A program made the position numbers and the translations under genes. Below are positions 26,701 through 36,498 of a stretch of 64,000 nt of DNA, one piece after another; the stretch's first letter is position 1, and every line of letters begins with the position of its first letter. The stretch comes from Pseudorhodoferax soli. GTDB lineage: Bacteria; Pseudomonadota; Gammaproteobacteria; Burkholderiales; Burkholderiaceae_C. Where the stretch lies: contig NZ_QPJK01000004.1 in NCBI RefSeq assembly GCF_003337555.1, positions 347,320 to 411,319 of the forward strand. The letters run 5' to 3'. The notes under the pieces were generated by a model, which was given only the letters and a program-made list of their open reading frames with translations, did not search any database and was not told the DNA's origin.

Positions 26701-27171
26701 TCACAGTGGCAGACTCATGACGATGGCGTCTTCGCGCTTGAACGCCGACTCCGGGTAGTAGCCCTTGCGCTGGCCCACGCGCCGAAAGCCGTAGGCCGCG
26801 TAGATCTGGAATGCGCGCAGGTTGCTCACGCGCACCTCCAGCCAGAGCCACTGCGCGCGCTGGCCGCGCGACCACAGGCACAGCGCATCGAGCATCAAGC
26901 GGGCCCAGCCGCGGCGCTGGTGCGTGGGCGCCACGGTGATGTTGAGCAGGTGCACCTCGTCCACGCCCTTCATGGCGATGAAGTAGCCCAGCACCTCGTT
27001 GTCGCCGAGCAGCACCTGGGCCTGGTAGCCGGACGCCAGTGCGTCTTGGAAGTTGCGGCGCGTCCACGGGTGGGTGTAGGCCTGCTGTTCGATGGCGACC
27101 ACTGCCGACAGCCAATGTTCGGTCATGGGCTCGAAACGGGCCTCGCCCGTCAGTTCCGGCAATGCGCTCAT
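26701..27171 (-). CDS. rimI: Ribosomal protein S18-alanine N-acetyltransferase
   Basis: 156-residue GNAT acetyltransferase. The acetyl-CoA binding motif is in LLNITVAPTHQRRGWARLML; the second half has LEVRVSNLRAFQIYAAYGFR and GQRKGYYPE, which are RimI-typical. It acetylates the N-terminal alanine of ribosomal protein bS18. ATG 27171 overlaps the tsaB stop as ATGA, so the two are translationally coupled, a frequent arrangement. The uracil-DNA glycosylase gene follows. Confidence 0.92.
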   Translation of the reverse strand: MSALPELTGEARFEPMTEHWLSAVVAIEQQAYTHPWTRRNFQDALASGYQAQVLLGDNEVLGYFIAMKGVDEVHLLNITVAPTHQRRGWARLMLDALCLWSRGQRAQWLWLEVRVSNLRAFQIYAAYGFRRVGQRKGYYPESAFKREDAIVMSLPL

Positions 27172-27887
27172 GGGGCAGCCGCCTTCTCGGCCATGCGCTC
27201 CGCGGTGGTCTTGGCCACCTTGTTGCGCACATAGCGGGGCAGCGCCTGCTCGGCCGGCACGGCAAGGCCTGCGGCCAGCAACTGTGGCGCCACCCGCAGC
27301 ATGGCGGTGGCCAGTGGCAACACCGCCACGCCCGGCGCACCGGCCAGCCGCGCGCCGTAGGCTGCACCCGCATTGCCGGCCAGCGTCCAGCCGTCGGGCA
27401 CGGCCAGCGCCTCGGGCGCCAGCAGGTCGAAATCGCCTTCCTGCAGCCAATGGCCGTCCACGAAGCGGTAGTGGCCGGCGTAGACCTCGTTCATGCGGGC
27501 GTCCAGCGCCGCCACGACCTGGGTCAGGCCGGCCACATGCCGCGCCTCGTCGGCCACGGCCAGCAGCGTATCGACCGGCAGCAGCGGCACGCCTTCCGGG
27601 CGCGTGGCCCGTGTGCCGAACGCCAGACCCTGGGCCACCGAACAGGCGGTGCGCAAGCCCGTGAATGAGCCCGGCCCGCAGCCGAATGCGATGGCATCGA
27701 GCTGCGCCAGCGCCAGGCCAGCCTGGTGCAGCAGGTCCAGAACCATCGGCAGCAGCGTGGAGGACGCCTGCGCACCGCCGGGGCCGCTGCTCTCCAGCAC
27801 GCGCGCGCCGTCGCAAACGGCGACCGACAGGCTTTCGGTGCTGGTGTCGAATGCCAGCAGGCGCAGGCTGGGAGAAACGGAAAGCAT
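27168..27887 (-). CDS. tsaB: tRNA threonylcarbamoyladenosine synthesis protein TsaB
   Basis: 239 residues of the ASKHA fold. LLAFDTSTESLSVAV and FGCGPGSFTGLRTACSVAQG are the family signatures, and the C-terminal tail is shorter than TsaD. TsaB scaffolds TsaD and TsaE for t6A37 formation in ANN-decoding tRNAs. The same window encodes TsaC at 31.8-32.8 kb, which supplies threonylcarbamoyl-AMP. The gene leads the tsaB-rimI-udg operon and is divergent from dacB with 41 bp between. Confidence 0.93.
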   Translation of the reverse strand: MLSVSPSLRLLAFDTSTESLSVAVCDGARVLESSGPGGAQASSTLLPMVLDLLHQAGLALAQLDAIAFGCGPGSFTGLRTACSVAQGLAFGTRATRPEGVPLLPVDTLLAVADEARHVAGLTQVVAALDARMNEVYAGHYRFVDGHWLQEGDFDLLAPEALAVPDGWTLAGNAGAAYGARLAGAPGVAVLPLATAMLRVAPQLLAAGLAVPAEQALPRYVRNKVAKTTAERMAEKAAAP

Positions 27888-27928
27888 GGGCAGGATTATC
27901 CGATGGGCCGCCGGTAGACTCGCCCGCC

Positions 27929-29371
27929 ATGCGCTTGCCCCTGTCCCGGCTGGTCCCGCTGCTGGCGGGTTGGATGTTGAGCCTGCCGGGCGGGGCCGCC
28001 GCGCCTGGTGCCGAACGCCCGTTGCCGCCGGCGGTGGCCACAGCGCTGGCCCAGGCCAAGGTGCCGCGCGACGCCGTCGCCTTCCTCGTGCAACCACTGG
28101 ACGGTGCCGCCCCGCGGCTGGCCCACCGCGTGGACGCGCCCATGAACCCGGCCTCGGTCATGAAGATGGTCACCACGCTGGCCGCCCTGGACCAACTGGG
28201 CCCGGCCTTCACCTGGAAGACACGCTTCTATGCCGATGGCGCCGTGGCCGATGGCGTGCTGCATGGCAACCTGTACATCGAGGGCGGCGGCGATCCCAAG
28301 CTCGTGCTCGAACGCGTGGACAGTGCCTTCCGCGCGCTGCAGGCGGCCGGCGTGCGCCAGGTGCGCGGCGACATGGTGCTGGACAACGGCATCTTCGAGG
28401 TGCCGGCGCACGACCCGGCCGCCTTCGACAACGAGCCCCTGCGCCCCTACAACGTCGCGCCCGACGGGCTGCTGGTCAACTTCAAGGCATTGATCCTGCG
28501 CTTCACGCCGCAGGCCGACGGCACCGCACTGGTGACGAGCGAGCCGCCGCTGACCGGGGTGGCCGTGCCGGACGCCGTACCGTTGGCCCGCGGCCAGGCC
28601 TGCGGCGACTGGCGCAGCGCCCTGCAAGCCGATTTCTCCGATCCCAACGCCGTGCACCTGCAGGGCAGCTTCCCCGCCCGCTGCGGCGAGCGCGACTGGG
28701 CCGTGGCCTACGTGGAGCCGTCCAGCTATGCGCAGCGCGCGCTGCTCGCCTTGTTCCGCGCGGCTGGCGGCCAACTGGACGGCGGCGCCCGCCAGGGCCG
28801 CCGGCCGGCCAGCGCCCGCCTGCTGCTGGAAGCGCCCTCGCTGCCGCTGGCCGAGGTCATTGCCGATGTGAACAAGCGCAGCAACAACGTGATGGCCCAG
28901 CAACTGCTGCTGACGCTGGCGGCCCAGCGGCGGCTGCCAGCGCGCATGGAGGACGGACGCGAAGCCATCGCCGCCTGGTGGCTCCGATTCGTCGGCAGCG
29001 CCACGCCAGGGCCCGTGCTGGAGAACGGCGCAGGCCTGAGCCGCGACGAGCGCATCAGCGCAAGCGCGCTGGCGCGCATGCTGGCGCGTGCCAGCCGGCA
29101 TGCCGAGGCCACCACCTACCTGCAGTCGCTGTCGCTGGCCGGCGTCGACGGCACGACCGAACGCATGCGCGAGCGCGGACTGACCAACGTGGTCGGAAAT
29201 GCCTGGCTCAAGACCGGCTCGCTGCGCGACGTGGCATCCGTTGCAGGTTACGTGCGGGGCCGCAGCGGGCAGCGTTACGTGGTCGTGGCCATGGTCAACC
29301 ATGCCAGTGCGCCGGCCGCGCGGCCGGCGCTGGATGCCTTGCTGGAATGGGCTGCCGACGACGACCGGTGA
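27929..29371 (+). CDS. dacB: D-alanyl-D-alanine carboxypeptidase/endopeptidase PBP4
   Basis: 480-residue class C penicillin-binding protein with an N-terminal signal (SRLVPLLAGWMLSLPGGAAA). Catalytic motifs are SVMK at 76-79 (nucleophile Ser76), SNN at 318-320 and KTG at 428-430. The long insert between the first two motifs, with LYIEGGGDPKLV, is typical of PBP4. It works in the periplasm, trimming or cleaving peptidoglycan cross-links. The start ATG 27929 places the signal peptide at the N-terminus; a further-upstream extension of the frame overlaps tsaB and is rejected. Confidence 0.92.
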   Translation: MRLPLSRLVPLLAGWMLSLPGGAAAPGAERPLPPAVATALAQAKVPRDAVAFLVQPLDGAAPRLAHRVDAPMNPASVMKMVTTLAALDQLGPAFTWKTRFYADGAVADGVLHGNLYIEGGGDPKLVLERVDSAFRALQAAGVRQVRGDMVLDNGIFEVPAHDPAAFDNEPLRPYNVAPDGLLVNFKALILRFTPQADGTALVTSEPPLTGVAVPDAVPLARGQACGDWRSALQADFSDPNAVHLQGSFPARCGERDWAVAYVEPSSYAQRALLALFRAAGGQLDGGARQGRRPASARLLLEAPSLPLAEVIADVNKRSNNVMAQQLLLTLAAQRRLPARMEDGREAIAAWWLRFVGSATPGPVLENGAGLSRDERISASALARMLARASRHAEATTYLQSLSLAGVDGTTERMRERGLTNVVGNAWLKTGSLRDVASVAGYVRGRSGQRYVVVAMVNHASAPAARPALDALLEWAADDDR

Positions 29372-29544
29372 CGGCCTAATGCATGCAAACGCCCGATGAC
29401 AAGGGAATTTGCACATCTTCTTTGGTCGACTTGCATGCTCTTTCGTTCAAAAATCGCCCGCGAAAGCGTGTCTGGCTGTAAATTTTGTGAGCGGGTCCGC
29501 GCACATGCACTGGCCGCTTGCATCAAGCCGTTGAAAGGAATTCC

Positions 29545-30702
29545 ATGCAATTGAAGAAGACTTGCCTCGCCGTGCTCGCGGCCCTTGCGCTGGCCGCCTG
29601 CGGCGGTGGTGATGACGGTCCGACCTACAGCCGGCTGGTGTCGTTCGGCGACAGCCTGTCCGACGTGGGCAGCTACAAGACGCCGGGCATCGCAGCCCTG
29701 GGCGGCGGCAAGTACACGGTGAATGGCGGGGGGAACGAGATCTGGATCGAGCAGTTGTCGGTGCAACTGGGGCTGGCAGCACCCTGCGCAGCGCAGACCG
29801 GTCTCGAAGCCACCGGCATCTTCGCGGCACTCGCGGCGGCGATCACCAACCATGCGGGCTGCACCGCCTATGGCCAAGGTGGCTCGCGCGTCACCAATCC
29901 AGTCGGCCCCTGGAACAAGGCATTGCTGACGATTCCAGGCGAACAGACCCAGTTCCAGGGTCAACTGGGCCAGCTGACGGTTCCTGTGGTCCAGCAGATC
30001 GCAAACCACCTGGCGGCCTCTGGCGGCAGCTTCACGGGCAAGGAACTCGTGACGGTGCTGGCGGGCGCCAACGATGTTTTCGTCGCGACCGATGAACTCG
30101 CTGCCGTTGGCGCTGCTGCTGCAGCAGCAGCGACGCCGACCGCTACGTCGCCCGCACAGGTGGCTGCGGCAGTCCAGGCGGCCGTGCAGTCCGCCGCCCC
30201 CACGGCGATCGCCGCAATGGCCCAAGCCGGCACCGAACTCGCGGTGCAGATCAAGACCCAGATCGTCGCCAAAGGCGCCAAACGCGTCATAGTGTTGAAC
30301 CTGCCCAACATCAGCAAGACGCCTGCAACGCTGGAAGCCGAAGAAGCCCTGCCGGGTTCGCAACAACTGGTCGATCTGATGACCACGACCTTCAATGCCG
30401 CGCTCAAGGCCGGGCTCGACGGCACGGCCGAGGTGTTGCAGATCGACTTCTATGCCCAGAACTCCCAGCACTCTGTCACGCCAGCCGCATTTGGACTCAC
30501 CAATGCGAACACCCCCGCCTGCACCAACACCTTCCCTGACGCACCGGGCTTCCTCGCCCCTTCGCTGACCTGCACCACCGCCACGACGCTGGTCAACTCC
30601 TCGCGCTACCTGTTCGCCGACACCGTGCACCCGACGCCGTACGGGCACACCCTGGTGCGCGACATGGCCTTCGAAGCGCTGAAGGCCAAGGACTGGCTCT
30701 GA
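29545..30702 (+). CDS. SGNH/GDSL-family lipoprotein hydrolase (intact active site)
   Basis: 385 residues. The lipoprotein signal is LKKTCLAVLAALALAAC with Cys19. SGNH blocks are present: RLVSFGDSLSDVG with nucleophile Ser37, the block II glycine in AYGQGGSRV, block III VLAGANDVF with Asn176, and block V FADTVHPTPYGH with Asp359 and His362. An alanine-rich insert follows block III. It should be an envelope-attached esterase or lipase; the substrate is unknown. AAAGGA precedes ATG 29545. It converges on a paralogue with a degenerate active site, with a shared terminator between them. Confidence 0.85.
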   Translation: MQLKKTCLAVLAALALAACGGGDDGPTYSRLVSFGDSLSDVGSYKTPGIAALGGGKYTVNGGGNEIWIEQLSVQLGLAAPCAAQTGLEATGIFAALAAAITNHAGCTAYGQGGSRVTNPVGPWNKALLTIPGEQTQFQGQLGQLTVPVVQQIANHLAASGGSFTGKELVTVLAGANDVFVATDELAAVGAAAAAAATPTATSPAQVAAAVQAAVQSAAPTAIAAMAQAGTELAVQIKTQIVAKGAKRVIVLNLPNISKTPATLEAEEALPGSQQLVDLMTTTFNAALKAGLDGTAEVLQIDFYAQNSQHSVTPAAFGLTNANTPACTNTFPDAPGFLAPSLTCTTATTLVNSSRYLFADTVHPTPYGHTLVRDMAFEALKAKDWL

Positions 30703-30722
30703 ACCTCCAGCCAGCCCAAAAC

Positions 30723-30747
30723 AAAAGAGCCCCGCGGGGCTCTTTTT
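30723..30747. terminator. Bidirectional intrinsic terminator between the SGNH genes
   Basis: AAAAGAGCCCC and GGGGCTCTTTT, either side of a GC centre, form a palindromic stem with an A-run before it and a T-run after it. It can stop transcription from both convergent SGNH genes. Confidence 0.9.
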
Positions 30748-30766
30748 CATTCTTGTCCTGGCGTAC

Positions 30767-31735
30767 TCACCAGCGGTTGTTGATCCGACCGTAGGCGTAC
30801 GTGCCGAACTGGCGCTGCAGATTCGGCGTGGTGTACAGCTTGTCCGCGAACATGTAGCTGTTGTACGTGACGCCGGAAGCGATGGTGCCGGTCGTGCACA
30901 GCGACGAGTTGATCTCGTTGCTGCCGATGCCGATGCCTGCACCCGCATCCGCCGACGTGCAGGCGACGTTGACCGAATTGTTCAGGCCAAAGCTCGAAAT
31001 GGTGTCCTTGTCGGCCGCGAGGTTGAAGTAGTAGGCCGCGTCCACGTACAGCACGGTTTCACCCAGGTCGACCACGGAAACCAGGAATGCAGAGTTGAAG
31101 GCCTGGCTGGCGCTTTCGATGGCAGAGGCCTGGCCAGAAGCCTGGGCCCAGGGCGTGATGCCGAGGTTCATGGTGCCGACCACCACCACGTGTTTTGCGC
31201 CGGATGCGACCAGGTTCCGCGCCACGGTGCCGAGCGCCTTGCCCGCCGTGTCCGCGTTCTTCACGAACTCGTCCTGCGTCTGGGTGCCGGCCAGGAAGGC
31301 CTTGGCCTGCGCCAGCACATCGGCCATGCCGCCGTTGACGATGACCAGGTCGCTCTCCGCATAGGTGTTGCCTGCGGCCAGGAAGGCGGCGGCCTGTTCG
31401 GTCACGGTCAAGGTGTCGGAACTGCCCAGCAGGTCGGGCTTTTCCACCACGCGGGCACCGTTCCTGGCGTAGCCGGTTCCGCCAGCGTTCGAGGCGGTGA
31501 TGGTGATGCCGTACTCCGCGGCCACCTGCGCCAGCCAGTGGTTGGTCGTGCCGTCGTTGACGGTGTACCTGTTGCCGCTGGATTGCCCCACATCGGAGAA
31601 GGCGTCGCCAAAGGAAATCAGACGGCTGGGCTTCAGCTCCGACTCGGTGGTGCTCGATCCGCAGGCGCTCAGCAACACGGCCGAGGCACCCAGGGCCACG
31701 GCGGCCAGGGCGCGCCGCCAGGAAATTCGACTCAT
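30767..31735 (-). CDS. SGNH-fold lipoprotein, predicted pseudoenzyme
   Basis: 322 residues, a paralogue of the convergent gene. The lipoprotein signal ends LGASAVLLSAC (Cys25). The SGNH blocks are recognisable but catalytically broken: block I reads LISFGDAFSDVG, so the nucleophile position is Ala45. In block III NGGMADV the oxyanion Asn is Ala138. In block V FADKLYTTP the catalytic His is Tyr301, while Asp298 remains. The frame is open with no stops, so the protein is probably made and has a binding, structural or regulatory role. I start at ATG 31735 (MSRISWRRAL) with GGAGA upstream. Confidence 0.8.
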   Translation of the reverse strand: MSRISWRRALAAVALGASAVLLSACGSSTTESELKPSRLISFGDAFSDVGQSSGNRYTVNDGTTNHWLAQVAAEYGITITASNAGGTGYARNGARVVEKPDLLGSSDTLTVTEQAAAFLAAGNTYAESDLVIVNGGMADVLAQAKAFLAGTQTQDEFVKNADTAGKALGTVARNLVASGAKHVVVVGTMNLGITPWAQASGQASAIESASQAFNSAFLVSVVDLGETVLYVDAAYYFNLAADKDTISSFGLNNSVNVACTSADAGAGIGIGSNEINSSLCTTGTIASGVTYNSYMFADKLYTTPNLQRQFGTYAYGRINNRW

Positions 31736-31775
31736 CGGTCTCTCCAGAAAAAGTTGCGGGAGTGTACGACCGCGG

Positions 31776-32801
31776 TCAGGCAGCTGCCGCACGTTGCAAA
31801 CGGTCACGTATACCCGCCCACGCGTCATCGGACGGGGGCATTTCCACCCAGATCAGGCGCACGCCTGTCGCGTCGAGCTCGCGCAGCACGGCGAACAGTT
31901 CGCGCGCCGCACCGGCCGCGTCGGCCGGCATGCGCCGCACCAGAACGCGGCGCGAAGGACTGCGCAGGGCGGTGCGCGCATAGACCGCCACGGTGGGCGT
32001 GGCATCCACGGCCGCATCCAGCTCCGTGCCCAGCACCTGCAGCGCGGCCTGCAAGGCGGCAGCGTCCATCAGGCGCACGCTGGCCTGCGGCGCGTAGTGC
32101 GCAGCCAGGGTGCCCGAAGCGCGCGGGTCGGCCGCCAGCTCGTCCTTGCCGCGCACGGGCTGGCCGCAGACGGCCTCGATCTGCTCGCGGCTGATGCCGC
32201 CGGGGCGCAGCAACACCGGCACGCCGCGCGTCGCGTCGACGATGGTCGATTCGATGCCGACATCGCAGGCGCCACCGTCCAGCACCAGCAGGCCCTCGCC
32301 GAACTCCGAGGCCACGTGTGCCGCCGTGGTCGGGCTCACGCGGCCGAACTGGTTGGCGCTTGGCGCCGCCACGCCGGCCACACCCAGCTCGGCGGCGGCG
32401 CGGAACACGGCCTGGGCCACGGGATGGGAGGGGCAGCGCAGGCCGATGGAGTCCTGTCCGCCGGCCGCCTTGGCGCCCACGGCGCCGCGCCGCGGCAGGA
32501 TCAGCGTGAGCGGACCGGGCCAGAAGCGCCGGATCAGCGCTTCGGCCCATGCCGGCCAGTCCTGCGCGAAGTGCGCGAGCGCGGGCGGCAGGCCGCCGGC
32601 ATCGCCAGGCGCGACGTGCACGATCAGCGGGTGGTCGGCCGGGCGGCCCTTGGCGACGTAGATCTTGTCCACGGCCGCGTCGTTGCCCGCGTCGGCCGCC
32701 AGGCCGTAGACGGTTTCGGTCGGCAGGCCCAGCAGCTCGCCGGCGGCCAGCGTCTGGGCCGCGCGCGCGATGGCACCCGGTTCGGCAGCAGCAAGGATCA
32801 T
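31776..32801 (-). CDS. tsaC: Threonylcarbamoyl-AMP synthase (Sua5 type)
   Basis: 341 residues: an N-terminal YrdC domain (LGLPTETVYGLAADA, IYVAKGRPADHPLIVHV, GVAAPSANQFGRVSPTTAAH) plus a C-terminal Sua5 domain after about residue 210. It condenses threonine, bicarbonate and ATP to threonylcarbamoyl-AMP for t6A37, working with TsaB (also in this window), TsaD and TsaE. The ATG is 2 bp from the purK stop, making it the third gene of a purE-purK-tsaC operon. Confidence 0.93.
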   Translation of the reverse strand: MILAAAEPGAIARAAQTLAAGELLGLPTETVYGLAADAGNDAAVDKIYVAKGRPADHPLIVHVAPGDAGGLPPALAHFAQDWPAWAEALIRRFWPGPLTLILPRRGAVGAKAAGGQDSIGLRCPSHPVAQAVFRAAAELGVAGVAAPSANQFGRVSPTTAAHVASEFGEGLLVLDGGACDVGIESTIVDATRGVPVLLRPGGISREQIEAVCGQPVRGKDELAADPRASGTLAAHYAPQASVRLMDAAALQAALQVLGTELDAAVDATPTVAVYARTALRSPSRRVLVRRMPADAAGAARELFAVLRELDATGVRLIWVEMPPSDDAWAGIRDRLQRAAAA

Positions 32802-32803
32802 GG

Positions 32804-33988
32804 TCAGAACGGCGCGATGCCCAGGATGGCGGCCACCCGCAACGCGGTGGCGCGCACCGCCTCGGGCGTGGCGCCCGTCACGTTCAGGTGGCCCATCTTG
32901 CGGGCGCGCGCGGCCTTGAGCTTGCCGTACAGGTGCAGGTGCACCCCAGGCAGGGCCAGCACGGCATCCCAGGGCGGCGTGACAGCCTCTGCGCTCACCT
33001 GAGCCCGCTGCCCATTGGCGTCGAACCACAGGTCGCCGAGCAGGTTCAACATGACGGAGGGGCTGTGCAGGCGCGGCGCGACCAGCGGCAGGCCGGCCAG
33101 CGTGCGCACCTGCAGATCGAACTGCGAGACGTCGCAGGCGTCGATGCTGTAGTGGCCGCTGTTGTGCGGGCGCGGCGCGATCTCGTTCACGACGAGGCGG
33201 CCGTCCTGCAGCACGAAGAACTCCACGCACAGCACGCCCACGTAGGCCAGGCCCTCGGCCACGGCGCGCGCGGCGGCGACGGCCTTCTCGCAGATGGCGG
33301 CCGGCAGCACACCCTCGTGCACGGTGGTCACGGCCAGGATGCCATCGCGGTGCAGGTTGTGCTGCACCGGAAAGTTCACCATGGCACCGTCACGGCCACG
33401 CGCCACGATGACCGAGCATTCGTCGGCCAGCGGCAGCATCTGCTCGAGCACGCAGGGCACGCGCTGCAGGCGCGCCCAGGCGGCCGCCAGCTCTTCGCGC
33501 GTGCGCACCCGCGCCTGGCCCTTGCCGTCGTAGCCCATGCGCGCGGTCTTGAGAATGCCTGGCAGGAGCTGGGCACCGACCCGCTCGAGCGAGGCCTGGT
33601 CCGTGATCTCGGCATAGGGCGCGCAGGGCACGCCGATGCGCGTGAAGTGCGCCTTCTCGGCGCTGCGGTCCTGGGCGATGGCCACGGCTTCGGCCGCGGG
33701 GGCCACGGGCCGCTGCGCCGCCAGCTGCGCCAGTGCGGGCGCAGGCACGTTCTCGAACTCGGTGGTCACGGCATCGCACAGGCGCGCCAATTCGGCCAGA
33801 CCCTGGGCATCCAGGTAATCGGTCTGCACATGGTGGTGGCTCACGCGCCCCGCGGGGCTGGACGCATCCGGGTCCAGCACGGCCGTGAAGTAGCCCATGC
33901 TCTGCGCCGCGTGCACGAACATGCGGCCCAGCTGGCCGCCGCCCATCACGCCCAGCGTGGCGCCGGGCAACAAGGGGGGCTGCGTCAT
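32804..33988 (-). CDS. purK: 5-(carboxyamino)imidazole ribonucleotide synthase
   Basis: 394-residue ATP-grasp enzyme converting AIR, ATP and bicarbonate to N5-[24 protein letters not shown] is the N-terminal pre-ATP-grasp motif; [17 protein letters not shown] is the ATP-binding loop; [20 protein letters not shown] then [11 protein letters not shown] is the active-site region. Its ATG overlaps the purE stop by 4 bp (33985-33988) and tsaC follows after 2 bp, so all three are co-translated. Confidence 0.95.
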   Translation of the reverse strand: MTQPPLLPGATLGVMGGGQLGRMFVHAAQSMGYFTAVLDPDASSPAGRVSHHHVQTDYLDAQGLAELARLCDAVTTEFENVPAPALAQLAAQRPVAPAAEAVAIAQDRSAEKAHFTRIGVPCAPYAEITDQASLERVGAQLLPGILKTARMGYDGKGQARVRTREELAAAWARLQRVPCVLEQMLPLADECSVIVARGRDGAMVNFPVQHNLHRDGILAVTTVHEGVLPAAICEKAVAAARAVAEGLAYVGVLCVEFFVLQDGRLVVNEIAPRPHNSGHYSIDACDVSQFDLQVRTLAGLPLVAPRLHSPSVMLNLLGDLWFDANGQRAQVSAEAVTPPWDAVLALPGVHLHLYGKLKAARARKMGHLNVTGATPEAVRATALRVAAILGIAPF

Positions 33989-34476
33989 ACCGGGGGCAGC
34001 GTCATGGCCTGGGCGGCCGCGGTCTGCTCGGCGCGGAAGGCATCGAGCCTGGCGCGCAAGGCCGGGTCGTTCACGGCCAGCATGGCGACGGCGAACAGCG
34101 CCGCATTGGCGGCCCCGGCCACCCCGATCGCGAAAGTGGCCACCGGGATGCCCTTGGGCATCTGCACGATGCTGTGCAGTGAATCCACACCCTGCAGGTG
34201 CCGGCTGGCCACGGGCACGCCCAGCACGGGCACCGTGGTCTTGGCCGCCAGCATGCCGGGCAGGTGGGCAGCACCGCCCGCGCCCGCGATGATGGCCGCC
34301 AGGCCGCGGCCGGCGGCGGCCTCGGCGTAGGCGAACATCTCGTCCGGCATGCGGTGGGCGGAGACCACCCGTGCTTCGTGTGCGATACCGAATTGCTGGA
34401 GAATCCCCACCGCATGCTGCATGGTGTCCCAGTCGCTGCTGGAGCCCATGACAATTCCAATTTGAACTGCGCTCAT
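33985..34476 (-). CDS. purE: 5-(carboxyamino)imidazole ribonucleotide mutase
   Basis: 163-residue class I PurE. The substrate loop is [11 protein letters not shown], catalytic His41 is in [12 protein letters not shown], and [16 protein letters not shown] is the second loop. It converts N5-CAIR to CAIR in de novo purine synthesis. It heads the purE-purK-tsaC operon and is divergent from the cnoX-like gene with 35 bp between, which must hold both promoters or leaders. Confidence 0.95.
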   Translation of the reverse strand: MSAVQIGIVMGSSSDWDTMQHAVGILQQFGIAHEARVVSAHRMPDEMFAYAEAAAGRGLAAIIAGAGGAAHLPGMLAAKTTVPVLGVPVASRHLQGVDSLHSIVQMPKGIPVATFAIGVAGAANAALFAVAMLAVNDPALRARLDAFRAEQTAAAQAMTLPPV

Positions 34477-34511
34477 CGCGCAATTTTACTTTTCACCCCC
34501 AGGTTCTCCCG

Positions 34512-35480
34512 ATGATTGACATCACTCTCGACAATTTCCAGGCCGACCTGATCGAAGCCTCCCTCCAGCAGCCGGTGTTGCTGGACATCTGGGCAGAATG
34601 GTGCGGCCCCTGCAAACAGCTGGGCCCGGTGCTGGAAAAGCTCGAGCGCGACTACGACGGCCGCTTCCTGCTGGCCAAGCTCGACGCCGACAAGGTGCCG
34701 CAGATCGCCCAGCAGCTGAGCCAGATGTTCGGCGTGCGCAGCATCCCGTTCTGTGTGATGTTCTCGGGCGGCCAGCCGGTGGACGGCTTCGTCGGGGCGG
34801 TGCCGGAGTCGCAGATCCGCGAGTTCCTGGACAAGCACGTGCCGGGCGAGGAGGAACTGGCCAGCGCCGACGAGGCCGAGGCCGCGCAAGAGCTGCTGGA
34901 AGCCGGCGATGCCGACGCCGCGCTGGTCAAGCTGCAGGAAGCGCTGGCCGTGAACCCGGCCAACGACGATGCCCGCTACGACTATGTGAAGCTGCTGATC
35001 TCCGCCGGCCACTTCGAGGATGCAGGCGCTGCGCTGCAGCCGGCGCTGGTGCAGATCCCGGTGCAGCTGCGCTTCGAGGCGCTGGCGCAATGGCGCGCGG
35101 CACTGGAGGCGGTGGCTGCCGACCCGCGCCGGGACTGGAGCGTGGAGCAGTTCGACGCCAAGATCGCCGAGAACAAGCGCGACTTCGACCTGCGCCTGGC
35201 CAAGAGCCGCGTGCTGCTGGCGCGTGGCGAACCCACCGCCGCCATGGAGGAGCTGCTGGAGATCGTCATGCGCGACAAGAAGTGGAGCGACGAGCTGCCG
35301 CGCAAGACCTACATCGCCATCCTGGAGCTGCTGACGCCGCCCAAGCCCAAGGCGGCGGCCGAGGCCGGCGGCAAGAGCGCCGGCGGCATCGAGCTGACCG
35401 GCAAGGCCGCCATGGCGGAAGACCCGCAGGCGGCGCTGGTCTCCAGCTACCGCCGCAAGCTCAGCATGGCGCTGAACTGA
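34512..35480 (+). CDS. Thioredoxin-fold chaperone (CnoX/YbbN-like) with TPR region
   Basis: 322 residues. The N-terminal thioredoxin domain carries an intact WCGPC motif (Cys31 and Cys34), followed by TPR-like helices (AEAAQELLEAGDADAALVKL, QEALAVNPANDDARYDYVKL). The Escherichia coli CnoX/YbbN protein has lost one of these cysteines and acts as a holdase, whereas this protein keeps both and may also be redox active, as in Caulobacter. It lies between purE (divergent) and purC (convergent, stops abutting). Confidence 0.87.
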   Translation: MIDITLDNFQADLIEASLQQPVLLDIWAEWCGPCKQLGPVLEKLERDYDGRFLLAKLDADKVPQIAQQLSQMFGVRSIPFCVMFSGGQPVDGFVGAVPESQIREFLDKHVPGEEELASADEAEAAQELLEAGDADAALVKLQEALAVNPANDDARYDYVKLLISAGHFEDAGAALQPALVQIPVQLRFEALAQWRAALEAVAADPRRDWSVEQFDAKIAENKRDFDLRLAKSRVLLARGEPTAAMEELLEIVMRDKKWSDELPRKTYIAILELLTPPKPKAAAEAGGKSAGGIELTGKAAMAEDPQAALVSSYRRKLSMALN

Positions 35481-36377
35481 TCAGCCGTTGAGGCGCTGCC
35501 AGGCTTCCTGGTACTTGGCAGCGGTCTTGTCGATCACCTCGCGCGGCAGCCGCGGCGCCGGTGGGGTCTTGTCCCAGGGCTTGCCGTTGATGCGCACCGA
35601 TTCGAGCCAGTCGCGCACGAACTGCTTGTCGTAGCTGGGCGGATTGCTGCCTTCCTGCCAGCTCTCGGCCGGCCAGAAGCGCGAGGAATCCGGCGTCAGC
35701 ACCTCGTCCATCAGGTGCAACGTGCCGGCATCGTCCAGGCCGAATTCGAACTTGGTGTCGGCGATGATGATGCCCTTGGTCCGGGCGATGGCACAGGCGG
35801 CCTCGTAGATCGCGATGCTGGTGTCACGGATCTTTGCGGCCAGTTCCGGGCCGACGATCTCGACCACCTTCTCGAACGTGATGTTCTCGTCGTGCGCCCC
35901 GGCCTCGGCCTTGTAGGCCGGCGTGAAGATCGGCGCGGGCAGCCGGCTCGCGTTCTGCAGGCCTGCCGGCAGCGGCACGCCGCAGACGGCCTGGCCTTCC
36001 TGGTATTCCTTCCAGCCGCTGCCGGCCAGGTACCCGCGCACCACGGCCTCCACGGGAATGGGCTTCAAGCGCTTGACCAGCATGGCGCGGCCCTGCACCT
36101 GCTCCACCTCGTCGGGCGCCACCACACTCTCGGGTGCATCACCGGTCAGGTGGTTGGGGCACAGGTGGCCGAGCTGGTCGAACCAGTACAACGCCATCTG
36201 CGTCAAGAGCGCGCCCTTGCCGGGGATGGGCTCGCCCATGATCACGTCGAAGGCGCTGATGCGGTCGCTGGCCACCATCAGGATGCGGTCGGTGCCGACA
36301 GCGTAGTTGTCGCGCACCTTGCCGCGGGCCAGCAGCGGCAGGGAAGTCAGCTTGGAGGTGTGCAGGGCAGAGGTCAT
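35481..36377 (-). CDS. purC: SAICAR synthetase
   Basis: 298 residues. [20 protein letters not shown] is the ATP-binding start, [19 protein letters not shown] the substrate region, and [17 protein letters not shown] and IADTKFEFG complete the family pattern. It joins aspartate to CAIR in purine synthesis, right after PurE/PurK, which are encoded 1.5 kb away. It follows the class I aldolase gene on the minus strand, but a strong terminator separates the two, so it has its own promoter. Confidence 0.95.
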   Translation of the reverse strand: MTSALHTSKLTSLPLLARGKVRDNYAVGTDRILMVASDRISAFDVIMGEPIPGKGALLTQMALYWFDQLGHLCPNHLTGDAPESVVAPDEVEQVQGRAMLVKRLKPIPVEAVVRGYLAGSGWKEYQEGQAVCGVPLPAGLQNASRLPAPIFTPAYKAEAGAHDENITFEKVVEIVGPELAAKIRDTSIAIYEAACAIARTKGIIIADTKFEFGLDDAGTLHLMDEVLTPDSSRFWPAESWQEGSNPPSYDKQFVRDWLESVRINGKPWDKTPPAPRLPREVIDKTAAKYQEAWQRLNG

Positions 36378-36448
36378 GGTGCGGGCCGCAAGGCGTCGGA
36401 GAGTCGGGAAACGGGTCGTCGGCGATTGTCCACGACGGCGGCCGCCCA

Positions 36449-36476
36449 GAAAAAAGGCCGCGGATTCCGCGGCCTT
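36449..36476 (-). terminator. Intrinsic terminator of the class I aldolase gene
   Basis: Read on the minus strand, AAGGCCGCGG and CCGCGGCCTT pair around a 3-base loop and are followed by a run of six or seven T. The stem is perfect over 10 bp and lies 22 bp after the aldolase stop. Confidence 0.92.
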
Positions 36477-36498
36477 GGCCTGGCGTGGTCGCCAGGGC

